64,000 bases of DNA from Phascolarctos cinereus (Eukaryota > Chordata > Mammalia > Diprotodontia > Phascolarctidae), in contig NW_018343964.1 of assembly GCF_002099425.1 (NCBI RefSeq), forward strand, positions 14,559,501-14,623,500, read 5' to 3'. Shown one piece after another: positions 22,991 through 35,319 of the stretch (position 1 is its first letter; every line of letters starts with the position of its first letter). Made by a program: the position numbers and the translations under genes. The notes under the pieces are model-generated. The model had not been told where the DNA came from. It searched no databases and worked only from the letters and a program-made list of their open reading frames with translations.

Positions 22991-24315
22991 TGTTATTGTC
23001 TTGTGGTGCAAACATTTGCTCTGGGAGGAGCTGATTTTGTTTAAGAACTGCAAGAAACAGATCAGAGTAATTTGCATAACCTGGCACAGATGCCCTAAAG
23101 GAGGATAGGCATGTGAAAAAGTAAATAGGGAGAGAGTAGGAGACGTACCATCCAGAGCCTGGAGGAGGGAGGAGACAAATTACTACCAATCCCTTATAAA
23201 CCATTTCAGATTAGGAAACAGAGACTCCTTGAGAAATCTAGTAATGACATTCCCACAGCCATGTGAGGAGACACTGTGTAGAGGGTGGGAATGTAGGACT
23301 AATGTATAAACCAGAAGGTCTTTAGATAGGCCAGAAGCAATCCCCAGAAAACTGTAGGAATTTTGTCTTAAAGGGATCATATTTGTGCTTGTTTCATTTC
23401 CAAGCACAAAAAAAAAAATGTGCTGTGATTTGACATCTGGATTTCTGTCATAATTTTTTATGGCATAGCTGAAGAGAACAGTATCACAAGACTGGTATTA
23501 TAAAAAAAATCATTATGAGTTGTCACTGTTTCTAGTGTTATAAGAATTGAAACATAGTAAAAGATTTAGAAGTAGATGGGTAATCAAAATGGATTCAATC
23601 AAAATGTGGAAAAAGATCCCACTAAATGAGGAAGGCTGTGACTGTCGCATCTGCAGTGTTTACACATTTTAATCATCTCTAATTTAGATGATATTAAAAA
23701 GCTTAATTTTATCACCTATGCTTGCTCATACCAAGCTTTTTTTTTTTTGCGTATATCTCTCGATGGTTCCTGGAATGTCAAACTATTCCTACCAATTATA
23801 GAGGAAAGCTAGATTGCTTGATTACTGTCTAAATATGAAAGGTTGCTCCTGGATTCATAATCTCAATGTAATATATGGCAAGGATTCTGTAATGAATCGT
23901 GTGCCAAACTTTCATCCCTTGTTGATGAGCTTCTGAATTCCTGTTTGTTGTTGTGCCTTCAAGAAAGCTGGGACAAGTGGTATTCCATTAGGATTTCCCA
24001 CAATAAATTGTATGTCATGTAGTGGAAATATCGCTAGAGTAAATAGCCTAGATTTTATTTCTGACATTCCTTTGCTAAATTTCCTGAGGGGTATTTTTGC
24101 AGCATAAAATCTGTTTAACGTAATGAATGGGAACAGTAATCAATTTTGTTTCCTTCAGACCACTCTAAAGTATGTGACTGATAATACACAGGCTTAAGAG
24201 TTAAACTAATGTTAAATCCATAAACAAAAACAAATTAAATTTGAAAGCCTCTGGCCTTAATTTATTGGGTTCATTGTTCATCTTGAACTTCTTATTTTTT
24301 GCTCTGAGGTCTTTG

Positions 24316-24368
<53 letters not shown>

Positions 24369-24895
24369 TATTATAAACTTTGAAGCTCTATATAAAGTTG
24401 AATTGTTATTTGTAAGGCCTAATAACCTGGGCAACCTTTTTTCCTTTTCTTTTTCAGTCTACTGATGGATAAGGACTTGCTGAAATTATTGAGGAAACTG
24501 GTGGAAATTTTGTACCTTAGTCCAACCAAACCAGAAGGGCAGAGAGAGTGGCTTGTACTTGGGAGCTGCTGCTATGTATTAAATGCCACCATTACTCACA
24601 GGCTGCCCCACAAAACTTTGCTTTTCATTTAAAAAGATCAGAGGATAGTTCTCCAGACTTGCATAGGTTAGGATGCTCTGCCTTATAACCTAACAATTTT
24701 GCTTTGAGAGAGCCTCCTTTCAGAAGCATTCATCATGGCTAAGGAAAATGGCTTATTTTCAAAGACTTTACTTTTAGGGAGAGTTAGAGAAGAGAGTAGG
24801 TTTTGACTTCATGGTCTCAAATCAAGATGGGTCTGGAAAACTGTCCTCCTGGGAAAAGAGATAAGCTGATGTTCTGTAGGGTATTGGTTGAAATT
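22991..24895. other. Unique stretch with one GT run
   Basis: No gene seen. 23630-23740 has an A/T-rich, homeodomain-site-like composition. The GT run is at 24319-24367. Confidence 0.4.
24319..24367. repeat. (GT)n microsatellite
   Basis: About 24 perfect GT units. Confidence 0.97.
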
Positions 24896-25045
24896 TAGGT
24901 AGACAGATAGATAGATAGATACAGAGATATATAGACATATCTAGATCTATATCTTTCTATAGATAGAAATATATAGACATAATCTATATATCTAGATACA
25001 TCTAGACATGTCTGTATCTATACATATAGATATGTCTATATCTAT
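24896..25045. repeat. (TAGA)/(TCTATA)n self-complementary microsatellite
   Basis: GATA and TCTATA steps occur on both strands, making the block largely self-complementary. A TTTA-rich block follows at 25099-25152. Confidence 0.85.
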
Positions 25046-25152
25046 ATTTTACTAGTATTATTTTGTCTTTTACTGCTCCCGTTTTTGTTATACCTGTTTT
25101 ATTTATTTATTCATGCATCCATCTATTCATTTATTTATTTGTTTATTTGTTG

Positions 25153-26077
25153 TTCAGAGCTAAGAGCTTAATTGTGCAAGAAACTGAGATTATTTAGATG
25201 TGGGAAACGATCAAGGTGCCACTTTATAATGATCTTCTAAGTGCAGGTATACCTCATCTTGTGGAAAAGTTGTGTTCCGGAAATAGTTACTGTAAAGTGA
25301 CTTCCTGTAAAATAAATCACATTTCCCCATTGGTTTCCAATATAATTTCCAAGATTTGTTATAGAAATGTGTTTTTATGCCCACTGTTAAGTGGATTTTG
25401 TGGTCTCCTTCATAGCTATATAAATCAAGTATTCTTAACTTGGGGACCATGAGCTTTTTTAATAGTAATTGAATTTTAATAAAATTGATTTAAAAGTATT
25501 ATTCTGAGAAAGGGTCAATAGGCTTCACTGGAGACACAAAAGGCTTCATGGTACAAAAGGGGCAAATGTCTAAATATTCTTTTGAGCTATATCTGTTCTA
25601 TATTCTGATCTAGAACCAGTCAGTTTGATAACAGCCCTGCTTTTAGCCTGGAGTAGAAGCTTCTTCAGGGAAGTGTCGGCAGGAATCTGGTTTGTTCTCA
25701 AACATATAGAATTCCAGTGGAAATGTTTGGGAGTCTCTTAATTGACCATCTTTTTTCAGAGACCTTTGAATTTTTGAACCCGAACTTGTTTTATAGAAGA
25801 GGCTTAAAGCTGTGAGTGTCCTGAGTAGATGAGTCTTTGGACATTTTACCATTGGCATGAACCAAACCTACTGGATAATACCCTGCTCAGATGCTGCCTG
25901 GGACATGCTACCTACCTAGGTATGTAGGCCAAGGGCACCCTGCAGCGTAATTATGTGCGTGGCTGAAAGGTGGCAGGAAACTTCTAACAACCTATTTATC
26001 AGCTTAGTGACATGGAACCATTTTGCACCAGCTAAAATTACTTTTGATTAAGAATGATTTTATTTATGTGATTGATG
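25153..26077. other. Unique stretch apart from one MITE
   Basis: Nothing recognised except the partial MITE at 25426-25563. Confidence 0.35.
25426..25563 (-). mobile_element. hAT-like MITE, TTCTTAAC family, partial copy 3
   Basis: Starts caagtattcttaacttgg and holds antisense tattattctgagaaaggg and taggcttcactgg. The far end is missing. Confidence 0.65.
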
Positions 26078-26248
26078 TTGTTTAGTCAATTAGTCGTGTC
26101 CAACTCTTCATGACTTCCTTTGGGGTTTTCTTGGCAAAGATACTTGGAGTGATTTGCCATTTCCTTCTCCAGCTCATTTTACAGAGGAGGAAACTGAAGC
26201 AAACAGGGTTAAGTGATTTGCCCAGGGTCACACAGCTAGTAAATGTCT
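26078..26248 (-). mobile_element. MAR1-type SINE, antisense, 5'-truncated
   Basis: gttgtttagtcaattagtc tail at left, then ggggttttcttggcaaag and the CORE. It ends near agctagtaaatgtct. Confidence 0.82.
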
Positions 26249-26249
26249 A

Positions 26250-26422
26250 CTTACAGGTTCCAGAGTCTGAAGGGAACTGGGAGATCTAATCCAACCACTG
26301 GAGCAGAGAATGGGTCAGTGACTTGCCCAAGGTCATGCCAATAGTAAGTGGCAGAACCATGATTTGCACTCAGGTCTTCTCATTCAAGTCCAGTGCCATT
26401 TCTACAACAGCATGCTACCTCC
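26250..26422 (-). mobile_element. MIR-like SINE, antisense
   Basis: gtgacttgcccaaggtcatg, aatagtaagtggcagaac, ctcaggtcttctcattcaag. Confidence 0.7.
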
Positions 26423-26614
26423 CTTAATCTTGCTTCTTTTATATCATCTTCATTGCTGAGTCTTTGTTAGAGATGAAGTATGCTGCTCTCAAAAACATGA
26501 ACCAATGCACTGCTAGGCAAAGAGTATTATTATCGCCATCACTTTAAAGCTTTGGATCGTGCCTTATGGGAGTAGCATACTTCATCTGTAACAAGGAAGA
26601 TAGAAGTGAAGATA

Positions 26615-27200
26615 GAAGCAAAAATCCCAGATATGCCCAAATACTTACAGAAGCATCTTTTGTTGTAGCAAAGAAGTGGAAATAAAGTGGATACCCATGA
26701 GTTGGGAGGGGAGATGGCTAAACAAATAGTGATATATGAATGTAATGGCAGTGACGAATATGAAGCCTGTGAAGAAGCATAGAGGGACTTATGTGAACAA
26801 GATTGGAAAGTGAAGTAAGCAGAACCAGGAAGATGATATATATGCTAACTTTAATGTAAATGGAAATAACTACTCCCCCAAAATAAAAGTGAAATAGTTC
26901 TAATAACTGTGCTTGACTCCAAAGAAGAAATGAGAAAAGGTACTTCCTTTCTTTGCAGAAGTGGGGGACTGAATAGGTATGGAACACTGTGCGTCCAGTA
27001 GGACGCGATGTGTTGGTTAGTTTTGCTGACCTGTTCTTTTTCTCTCTCTCTTTTAAAATTTTGGGTTATAAAGGATAGTTTGAGTAGGAGAGATTTCTCA
27101 TATTGAGAAATGAATGTGATATAGAATGAAAGTAGGAGAAATTTCTCGTATTGAGAAATGGAAGTGTTGTAGAAATGAAAAATATCAATAGAAATTTTTA
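26615..27200 (+). mobile_element. L1 3' end of another subfamily
   Basis: Decayed ORF2 C-terminal sequence (tgttgtagcaaagaagtgg, then agtgaagtaagcagaacc) is followed by a 3' UTR. There is no intact frame. The 3' UTR carries a 48-base tandem duplication. Confidence 0.7.
27083..27178. repeat. 48-base tandem duplication in an L1 3' UTR
   Basis: Two copies start agtaggaga(g/a)atttctc at 27083 and 27131, and both run on to a ttgagaaatg block. Confidence 0.85.
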
Positions 27201-27569
27201 AATAATTTAAGGTTGGGGCATAGGAGGTGGTGTTGTCAGGGCTGTGTGTATTTCAGTTTATGATATTTAGGATTAACAGTCTCTCAGGGGGTCAAGACTC
27301 ACCTTAGCCCCTTTTGTTGCTGAGGCCAGAGTGTTTGGGGATTGATAAGATGTTGAAGAGGATTTTCAGCTAATGCTTATGAAACCCTATGTGATTCAAG
27401 CAGAATTACATGGGTTTTTTTCTGGTGATAAGCCAATAGAAAAGCCAGATTCTAGCTTGGTAAGCTGGGATCTGGGGGTCCAGTTATAGCAGGAAAGATT
27501 GATTAAATGGTTGTAACTTCCAGTAACTTCCAGAAGTAGCTTGCAAGCTTGAAAATCCTCCCTCTTTTA

Positions 27570-27662
27570 GGATCCTTGAGGTCATGGATTAATTTTTGCA
27601 CTTGTAATCCTAGCATAGTACTTGATACTTAGTAGGTACTTAAGAAATGCTTAATTAATTGT
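27570..27662 (+). mobile_element. L2 3' tail, sense
   Basis: tagcatagtacttgatactt, gtacttaagaaatgcttaat. Confidence 0.55.
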
Positions 27663-27719
27663 TATCTAATAGAGTCAATGGCCTTTCTTTCCCTGGAACT
27701 AACAGGCTTTCATGGTATT

Positions 27720-27800
27720 AACTGCAATGAGGTAAAAAAGTAGATTGAACTGAGGAATCAGGAGACCTGAGTTCTGATCTCAGCTCTGCTACTGCCCCAC
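27720..27800 (+). mobile_element. MIR-like SINE fragment, sense
   Basis: gaatcaggagacctgagttc, ctcagctctgctact. Confidence 0.5.
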
Positions 27801-27904
27801 TGTGAGGTCTCCCTGGTCAGAAACTCTGAGGGTCTTCCCTTTCCACATTGATATTTCTGTGATGGTAAATTAGGCCATATTTGTCTCGATTATTACCTAG
27901 CCCT

Positions 27905-28190
27905 TAGTCATTGAATGGGTGTTGCTTCAGATAAACCGAAGCCTGGGAAAGTTCTTAATTTAGAAAGGCCAAGGTCATCCGCTGCATCCTGAGCCATTGC
28001 CAGCCCTCTAGACTTTTGTCTCACCACTGGACTTTGATGATCTTGGAGGAAGAGTGAGGCTGATGACTTTGCACAACTCTACCTCACTTAAATCCAATTC
28101 GGGAGGAAGTCAAGACATCACCCTCATGACGTCATTGGGTTGTGGTTTTTTGTTTTTTGTTTTTGAGAATAGAGGACTAACAACATAAAT
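27905..28190 (+). mobile_element. SINE of the gatgtcatt-tailed family
   Basis: It runs from gaagcctgggaaag through gccattgccag and ctttgcacaactctacc to a tgacgtcattgggt tail, then a T/G-rich stretch and aggactaacaac. The same body and tail recur at 59093. Confidence 0.65.
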
Positions 28191-28249
28191 ATTTTTGGAC
28201 CTCAGTTGCCCCATTTGTTAAATGAAATTATTAGATTAAATTATATGTG

Positions 28250-28440
28250 TTTTAGATAGATGGTTGACCCTGGAATCAAGAAGACCTGGGTTCAGATGCC
28301 GCCTTAGACATTTACTAGCTATGTGACCCTGCCTAGTATACTTAACCTTCCTATGCCTTAGTTTCCTCATTTGTAAAATGAGAGGGTTGAACTCAATGAC
28401 TTCTAAAGACGCTTCCAGCTCTAAATCTATGGTCTATGAC
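28250..28440 (+). mobile_element. MIR-like SINE with L3-like tail, sense
   Basis: gaagacctgggttcagatgc, tttactagctatgtgaccct, ttccagctctaaatctatgg. Confidence 0.78.
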
Positions 28441-28679
28441 ATCCAGCTTTTATATTCTAACTCTTAGTGCCAGAGACTGCAATTTTCAAAGGCAGGTCCT
28501 GAATCTTTTCTTTTACCAACCTGGTTCATACTCAGGTGATTTTCTTGTTGAAGAACCGGATTTGTGAATGCCTGGAATAATGAGCCAGGTTTTCTGTTCC
28601 TACCTTCGTGTCTCTCAGACAATCACTGTGAGTCTGAATTCTGAAAGCATTTTTTGGAGCCGGGAGGAAAGTTGTCATA

Positions 28680-28827
28680 TTGTTTATCCAGTATACATTT
28701 ATTAAATACTGTACCAGATATTGAGAAGGTTACAAAAAAAATGTAAAATGGGTTTCCTGGTCTCAGGAAGCTTCCAATCCCATTGCTGATATAAGATGTA
28801 CATCTGTACAAAGCTGTAAAGACAATA
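28680..28827 (-). mobile_element. L2 3' end, antisense, next to MITE
   Basis: tatacatttattaaatactg, ggaagcttccaatcccattg. Confidence 0.6.
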
Positions 28828-29146
28828 TACTTATCCGTTCCACATCACAGGGGTTAGGGACACAGTGCCCCACAATCTGGAAAATCCATGTAAAAATTTT
28901 TGGCCCTCGCTTCATACCAGAGAAGAAGTCTGAATTTTTTCTTTTTCTTTTATGGGGTGTTGATAGTACCTTATTGTAAACTTTGGGTTAAATATTTGGT
29001 CATAGGTTCTGTGTGATCTGATGGCCTTTGCATGTTTTCTACAGCTTCCACAAAACTCCCCCCCAAAATTCCCATTTAATTTTTTATGCCAACGCATGAT
29101 ATATCAAAACCTGATGGGTAAAGTCATGATGTGGAAGGGATAACTA
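28828..29146 (+). mobile_element. Tigger-like (TA-target) MITE, copy 1
   Basis: About 320 bases. It matches 39055-39385 throughout (caatctggaaaatcc, gtaaaaatttttgg, gagaagaagtctgaatt). Ends ttatccgttccacat and atgtggaagggataact are inverted repeats. It sits within an antisense L2 piece. Confidence 0.8.
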
Positions 29147-29174
29147 TGCAAGACTATAGAATATTAATGGAAGA

Positions 29175-29345
29175 CAGTAGGATAGTGGAACCTTAGTTCC
29201 ACTCAGCTTTGCCACTAAGAGCCTCTGTGGCTTTTGGAAGACCATTTAACCTCTTTGGTACCCCCATCCCTTCACAGGAAAATGTGAGAGGGCTAAATTA
29301 GATTATCTCTGTAGTCCCTTCTGGCTTAGACACACTATGGTTCTA
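29175..29345 (+). mobile_element. MIR-like SINE, sense, decayed
   Basis: gaagaccatttaacctcttt, ccttctggcttagacacact. Confidence 0.55.
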
Positions 29346-30002
29346 AATGCTGAATGAATGGACAAATGATAAATGTTATACAAGTTCAAATGAGAAGTTC
29401 AGAGGAGCTTATGGTCCCTGTTAAAATTCCCAGGTCCTTTTATAAATAAAACAGTTCTGCTTAAACTTTAGCAGGCGTGCTGCCTTCGCTTTACCCTCTG
29501 ACCCCCTCACCAGATAAATGGAGCAAAATTGATTCTTTGCCTGTATTCTGTTTCCTCCCTAAAGGCTCATCCAGCAATTTACAGAGGCATGGAGAGCCAG
29601 CCTTAGCCCTAAATTGATTTAACTACATTTGATACACTCTTCCTGTCTTGAATGAGACTTTTCTGTTATAATAACCTAAAAGATTGCTTTTCACACCTCC
29701 TTCATTTTTATGATTCTTTTCAAAGGCTCCTAGTGTAGTTCACAGTAAAATTCTCTGGTTGGTTTCATCACACTGAAGAGTAACCAAAGTAGAGGTGTCA
29801 GGTCCTCATAATGAGACGGAGGGGTTACTACTCTTTTTTTATGTGAGAAGGCAGAGCTACTTTCAAACAACTGTTACTAATACATTCGTTTGGGCAGGAG
29901 ATAGTAAGAAGAAAGATTTTGTGCAGAAGGAGAATGGAAAGATGGCCACTCCCTTGGCCTTCTCACAGGAAGCAGCAGCTTCTGTTCTGTTCTATAATGT
30001 GT

Positions 30003-30005
<3 letters not shown>

Positions 30006-30042
<37 letters not shown>

Positions 30043-30062
30043 CATACACACACACACACACA
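30006..30062. repeat. (CA)n microsatellite
   Basis: CA run with one interruption (tgcata at 30041). Confidence 0.96.
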
Positions 30063-30134
30063 TCCTGGAACCCAGGGTTTGACTCCCAGGTCCACTGGTG
30101 ACTTGTTTCACACCAAGAAATAAGAGCAAGGAAT

Positions 30135-30394
30135 AAATAATAAAACAATAATAGCTAACATTTACGTAGTGCTTTAAAGTTTGCAAAGGATTTTCCAAAT
30201 ACTATTTCTTTTTATCTCCACAATAACCCAGGGAAGTAGGTGCTATTATTATCCCCATTTTACAGATGAAGAAACTGAAGCAGCTGGCATTTAAGTGATA
30301 AGCCCAGGATCACACAACTAGTAAGTGTTTGAGGCTAGATTTGAACTCAGGTCTTCCAGACTCCAGGCCTAGCAGGATATTCATTGCACCACCT
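30135..30394 (-). mobile_element. MIR-like SINE, antisense
   Basis: aataatagctaacatttacg, cccattttacagatgaagaa, gaactcaggtcttccagact. Confidence 0.82.
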
Positions 30395-30405
30395 AATTCA
30401 CTTTA

Positions 30406-30550
30406 TTTATTTACTTTTGGCAGGGAGGCAATTGGGGTGAAGTGACTTGCCCAGGGTCTCACAGCTAGTAAGTATCTGAAGCCAGATTTGAACTCAGGAC
30501 CTCCTGATTCCAGGGCCAGTACTGTAGCCACTACACCACCTAGCTGCCCC
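30406..30550 (-). mobile_element. Short tRNA-derived SINE inserted beside another SINE
   Basis: Antisense: gcaattggggtgaagtgac to ccacctagctgccccc. Flanked by identical cacctaattcacttta at 30390-30405 and 30551-30566. Confidence 0.9.
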
Positions 30551-30689
30551 CACCTAATTCACTTTAAAAGGTAACACCAGCCTGATGATTGTGACTTAAC
30601 CTGAAAAGAACCATTTATTCATATTAACATGAAAGACCATATTGAAGGGAAACTATTGTCCATTCTACATAGTTTTCTCCCTTCCTTTA

Positions 30690-30875
30690 AGTGACAAGTC
30701 CTGGAGTTGGAGTCAGGAAGATCTGGATTCAAATTCCACCTTTGACACTGACTAGCTTGTGTGACTCTGGGGCAAGTAACTTAATGTCTGTGAGCCTCAG
30801 TTTGGCCATCATGAAATGGATGTGGTGCGAGGAACAAGTTAGAAAATGTGTCTAAAGTGCTGCATAAACTTAAGT
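30690..30875 (+). mobile_element. MIR-like SINE, sense
   Basis: ggagttggagtcaggaagat, gactagcttgtgtgactctg, agtgctgcataaactt. Confidence 0.7.
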
Positions 30876-31307
30876 TTAAAGCAGTTGTAAGTCTTGGCCT
30901 TTATGCTTTGATTCGCCACTTCTGTGAGAATGGAGTTTAGGACATAGAATGGGAGTTGTTAAGTACCCAAAAAAGAATGATTCCCAACTTTGAAAGGCTT
31001 AGGGTCTCTGGTCAATCCCATGACCAACTATGACTTCAGAGGAGTCACGCTGAAACAAGCTACTTGCCTTATGATGGAGAGGTGATGGACTCAGAGTGAA
31101 GATTTTGGGGAGGATGCAGCCAATGCAGGAATTTGTTTGGTTTCACTACACATGTTTGTAACGGCAGTATTGGATTTTCTTGCTTTCTCGGTGAAGGTGG
31201 GGGAGGGGAAGAGAAGGTTTCATTTAATAAATTTTTCATTTAAAGAGCTATGTACAAATTTGGAAAAAAGAAAAATGTTTAAAAGATGATTGATTCTTAG
31301 GTTAGAA

Positions 31308-31513
31308 GAGATAGCATATTATAATGAATCAAGCATTGGAGTAGGAAGGAGGAAATCTGATTTCTAGTCTTGACTTTATCACTAATTAGCTATGTGATTT
31401 TAGCCAAGTTATTTAATACCTCTGGGCCTCAGTTTCCTCATTTATAAAATGGGGGAATTGAACCTGATCATCTCAGAGGTTCCTTCCAGCTCAAACATTC
31501 TATGATTCTATGA
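31308..31513 (+). mobile_element. MIR-like SINE with L3-like tail, sense
   Basis: gcattggagtaggaaggagg, aattagctatgtgatttta, ttccttccagctcaaacatt. Confidence 0.72.
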
Positions 31514-32514
31514 TATTCAACAGGCCTGCATGCTTTTTATTTTTTTCTTTCCTCTTTTTCACTTCCTGATAGAATAGAATACCTATTGTCACTTAATGTA
31601 CATGTTATCTGATCGACTAGTAGATATATTGGTTGAGGATGGTGGTTGTCATCTTCATAGGGTGACCCTTTACAAAATGGCCTTAGGGAAAATTAATCCA
31701 GTTTGGAAATTGATCTGAAGGGGGACCAGAAGGAAGGTGATCATTTGAAAAGTGGCATTTGTGACTCTGACAATCCCAGGCAAAAATACTTATCTTGCTC
31801 AATAGAAGTAATTTCCCATAGTTCCTCCCTTTACCATTCCAGGCTTATTTGGTCCTGCTTGCACATTTCCTTCCTTTTTATTCTAGAGATTGCATCCCTA
31901 AATCCATATTTCTGTTTGATTGCTGACATAGGCATATCAAAAAGTCAAGGAAATTTGGCACTGAGACTGAAGTATCATGCAGTATTTCGAAGCAGAAAAG
32001 GTAGATAGGCTATACACGTTTTCAGACATAAGGTTTCTTTTTGTTATGTTGTTTTCATAAAGTGTATAGAATTGACTTTTGGGAAACACTGCCATTCTCC
32101 CGTCCTACATTTCACGAATCTCACATCTTTTATTTATGATGGTGGGACTCATTTATCTGATAGAGTCGAAGCTAGATGTTGCATCTTCAACTTTCTAATA
32201 AAACTATTTCTCTCTTCATGATGTGGATAGAAGGAGTCTCTCTAGCCAAGAGGTCTGTGCCTAAAATATGGTCATTGGGGTCCATAGGCTCAAGTTTTTG
32301 AAGTATGGGCAGGGGGTGGAGAGATGGGAGGGCTGGGCTTTCACTTTTCCTAGCTCAGTCTCCAGCACAGCCCTGTATCTCATTCATAGGGTCAGAGAGA
32401 GGGAGAAAAGGGGAGGTATTTGGGAGGATTAGGGAAGGAGGAGAGAAGGTAATTTATGTGGATGGGGAAAAGAGAAAAAGTTGAAAAGGATTTGAAATAC
32501 AATGTGTCCATCAT
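31514..32514. other. Unique stretch
   Basis: No gene or repeat recognised. Purine-rich near 32395-32490. Confidence 0.4.
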
Positions 32515-32704
32515 TGAATCATAGGTGGTCAAAGCTGAAAAGGGTACTTGGGGATCATCTAATCCAACTCCATCTTCATTTTACAGCTGAGAAAACTGAG
32601 CCCCAGGCCAATTGGCTTACCCAAGATGAATGAGTGACAAATCTAACACTAGAACCCTGATCTCCCAGTTCCTGATTCATTCTGTGACACTGTTTCACCG
32701 CACT
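32515..32704 (-). mobile_element. MIR/L3-tailed SINE, antisense
   Basis: atcatctaatccaactccat, cattttacagctgagaaaac, accctgatctcccagt. Confidence 0.65.
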
Positions 32705-32929
32705 ATATAAAAGAAACAGTGACTGGAAGCTTTGAGCCAAGCAGACCCTGAGCCAGTGTGAAAGAAGATTCTGAATTTAGTGGGAGAGACTGTAACTAAT
32801 TTTATATTAGACAGGCAGACAAAGGCTCCATCATGCCTTTAGCTAGCAAATTGGCCAAAAAAAAAAAGAAAAAAAGAAAAAAAACATCATGGCAGTGGCT
32901 ATCAAGGACTCCCTATGTATGTGCTAAGC

Positions 32930-33620
32930 TGTGATTTTATAAAGAATCTCATTGCAATTAATTTTACTTCGTGGACGACATAAGGAACCTGTGATTACGT
33001 TTCCACCACCATACCAGGTTCCCTCCCCGCTTTGTACACTCTCTAAAGGAAGTCATTGGCATTCTTTGTGTCGGGAACGTTTGCTGACCTGTAATGCCTT
33101 GTTCCCAGAATGAAAACATAAAGCCACAGTTTGATGGCTTTCCAATATTTCTTGGGGGCCCCCCTATGAGCATTAATTGCTTCACTGCTGTGTGAGAAAG
33201 CAATTTGTACATTAACAGCACAGCAATAAACAGCCATCATGTATTGGGAGATGAGGCGAGGAGAAAAGAGAGAAAATTTCTTCTTCGAACAAGTGACATT
33301 AGCTACATTTAAGCTCATTTTGATAAAATGCCAGACATTCTTCCAGTTCACAAGTGGCAGAATTTCTGATTTGGTTCAGAAGTAGGTGTGGTCTGTCCTC
33401 CTTGCCAGTTTCTACCACCACATCCCTTGTATTGATGACAACATAAAGCAAAATTCTTTAGCCAAGACACTATGGCATCCAGTTCTCTTACTGTCTTCTC
33501 TGTTACCTTTTTTGTTGGGCTGCCCTGGCACAATCAACAGAAAACTGGCATAGCATCTCCTATCTGAATGCACAAAACTGCTGGAAAAATTCAGATCCCT
33601 GCTAAGGACAACCAAGTTCT
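32930..33620. other. Unique block, candidate conserved non-coding element
   Basis: No repeat. Holds gagcattaattgcttcac and caatttgtacattaacagc, paired TAAT-type sites, and isolated CpGs. Its short minus-strand frames look like chance. It lies about 1.8 kb upstream of the CCP exon. Confidence 0.4.
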
Positions 33621-35042
33621 CTTTTTCATCATCCTTATTTTATAATCCAAGTAAGACTGTGCTAGAGAAAAATAAAAATCCCAGGCACCACCATGTAATC
33701 TATTACATCCTCAGGGATTCTCATTTTCACATGGACTCTCTGTTCCTAAGACTGTTCTTTTTTAAAGTTCAGAAATAGATCATTAAGATTTTATAAGGTA
33801 CATATACATTCATTACAGCTACATGAAACATAACAACAACAAGATCTGATAATGACCCAGATGAAAAGGACTGGAAGGAGAAGAGACATAATTAGTAATT
33901 TTTGCACCTAGGGTAAATAGTACAAAATGTACCCAGGATAAATGGCCCAAAAATATTTCTTCAGATATTGCTTTAAGATAAATTCAGTGGGAGCAGGGGT
34001 AGATAACCTACAATAGCCAGTAGGCAGAGACGCTGAGATATCATAAAGCTAGGGGCAGGAAGAAACAGAGCAGGTCCAGGTGGGAAGGAGCTTACCTGGT
34101 GTGTGCCTTGCCAGGAGGAAGAAGGCACCATCTGGTAGCTTCCCATTTTAACTAATTATCTCATTAACCAGTATCTAAACTCAGTTGTTTCTGTACTGCT
34201 GAAGGAGTACAAGTACTGTCAGTGCCCTCTAAAAGGCAGGACCCATGAGCAAAGTTCTAGTTGCTCCACCTTAGTTATAGTTCTCAGAAGGAAACTCAGA
34301 ACCAAGTAAGAGATTATTATTATTATGTATAATAAAAGTGTAGACCCACAGGCATAATCCTCTAAGCAGACTACAATTTGGAATTTACAATTTTGTTGTG
34401 CTCCTTTTTATTCCTTATTTTGTTTATTTGATTTTTAATGACTTGATGGTTATTAAGTCTGTAATAAAAGACTATTTGTAAAGAAAAAGATTGTGTAAGG
34501 TGGCACGATTCATTTTCTCTCCCTCTGCCATGCAGCATGTTGTCATGGCTCTTGGAGATGGTCAGTTAGCTCCAGTGAGCAGCCTGCAGAACAGGAGGCT
34601 GACACACCAAGCCTTCCTGAGGTAGAGGAAGACACAACTTCAATGACGTGACTCAAGTTATGCATACATAGCTCATACATGAACACTCAGGAGATATTTG
34701 GTGAATTTGTGAGTGTCTGAACAACATAAACAGAGCCATGCTAATTTGGCAGAATGTCCACCAAAAGATAGCCTCTATGTCCAAGTTATAGAGTATGGCT
34801 CCCTCTGCAAAATGGGAATACCAGACCTAGAAGTAGAACTTTCAGGTCTGGAGGAACAGGAAAGACAGACATGTGATGGGGATTATCATATCTGTTGAAG
34901 GGTCTACTCTTCAGCTCACTCCTGCTATAAAGTAGATCTCATAAGGTTTTTCATCCCTCCTCCGTCAACCTGAATCCTGCTAGCTTAGTCATTAAACAGG
35001 AAACTGTGAGGCCTCCTGGGTAAGTGATAGAATGATGAATTG
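33621..35042. other. Intronic unique sequence before the exon
   Basis: No gene or clear repeat. The short frame at 34713-34898 has no support. Confidence 0.4.
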
Positions 35043-35188
35043 ATGGGAAGCTAGGTGGCGCAGTGGATAGAGCACCAGCCTGGAAGTCAGGAGGACCTGA
35101 GTTCAAATGTGGCCTCAGTCCAAACACTTGACACTTACTAGCTGTGTGACCCTGGGCAAGCCACTTAATTCCAAATGCCTAAAAAAAA
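35043..35188 (+). mobile_element. Short tRNA-derived SINE upstream of the CCP exon
   Basis: gggaagctaggtggcgcagtg head, gtccaaacacttgacactta, then caagccacttaattccaaat and an A-rich end. It lies about 155 bases before the exon and retains a CpG in its head, suggesting a fairly young copy. Confidence 0.85.
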
Positions 35189-35319
35189 GAATGAAGGATG
35201 GAACGGGGCCTGGGATTACCCCCTTGAGCAATTTTATTTCATCATGGGTCCCTTGTGTTTGAAACTTCTACAGAACCAAGCCAGAGTGATCCTAGAGGGT
35301 GCTGGCAATGGGTTCAGAG

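Noticed and set aside
25230-25330. Possible Tigger end (gcaggtatacctc)
   Set aside because: A single 13-base resemblance without a matching second end.
33980-34110. Possible second 7SL fragment (gaaacagagcaggtcca)
   Set aside because: Only about 17 bases match, with no flanking 7SL order.
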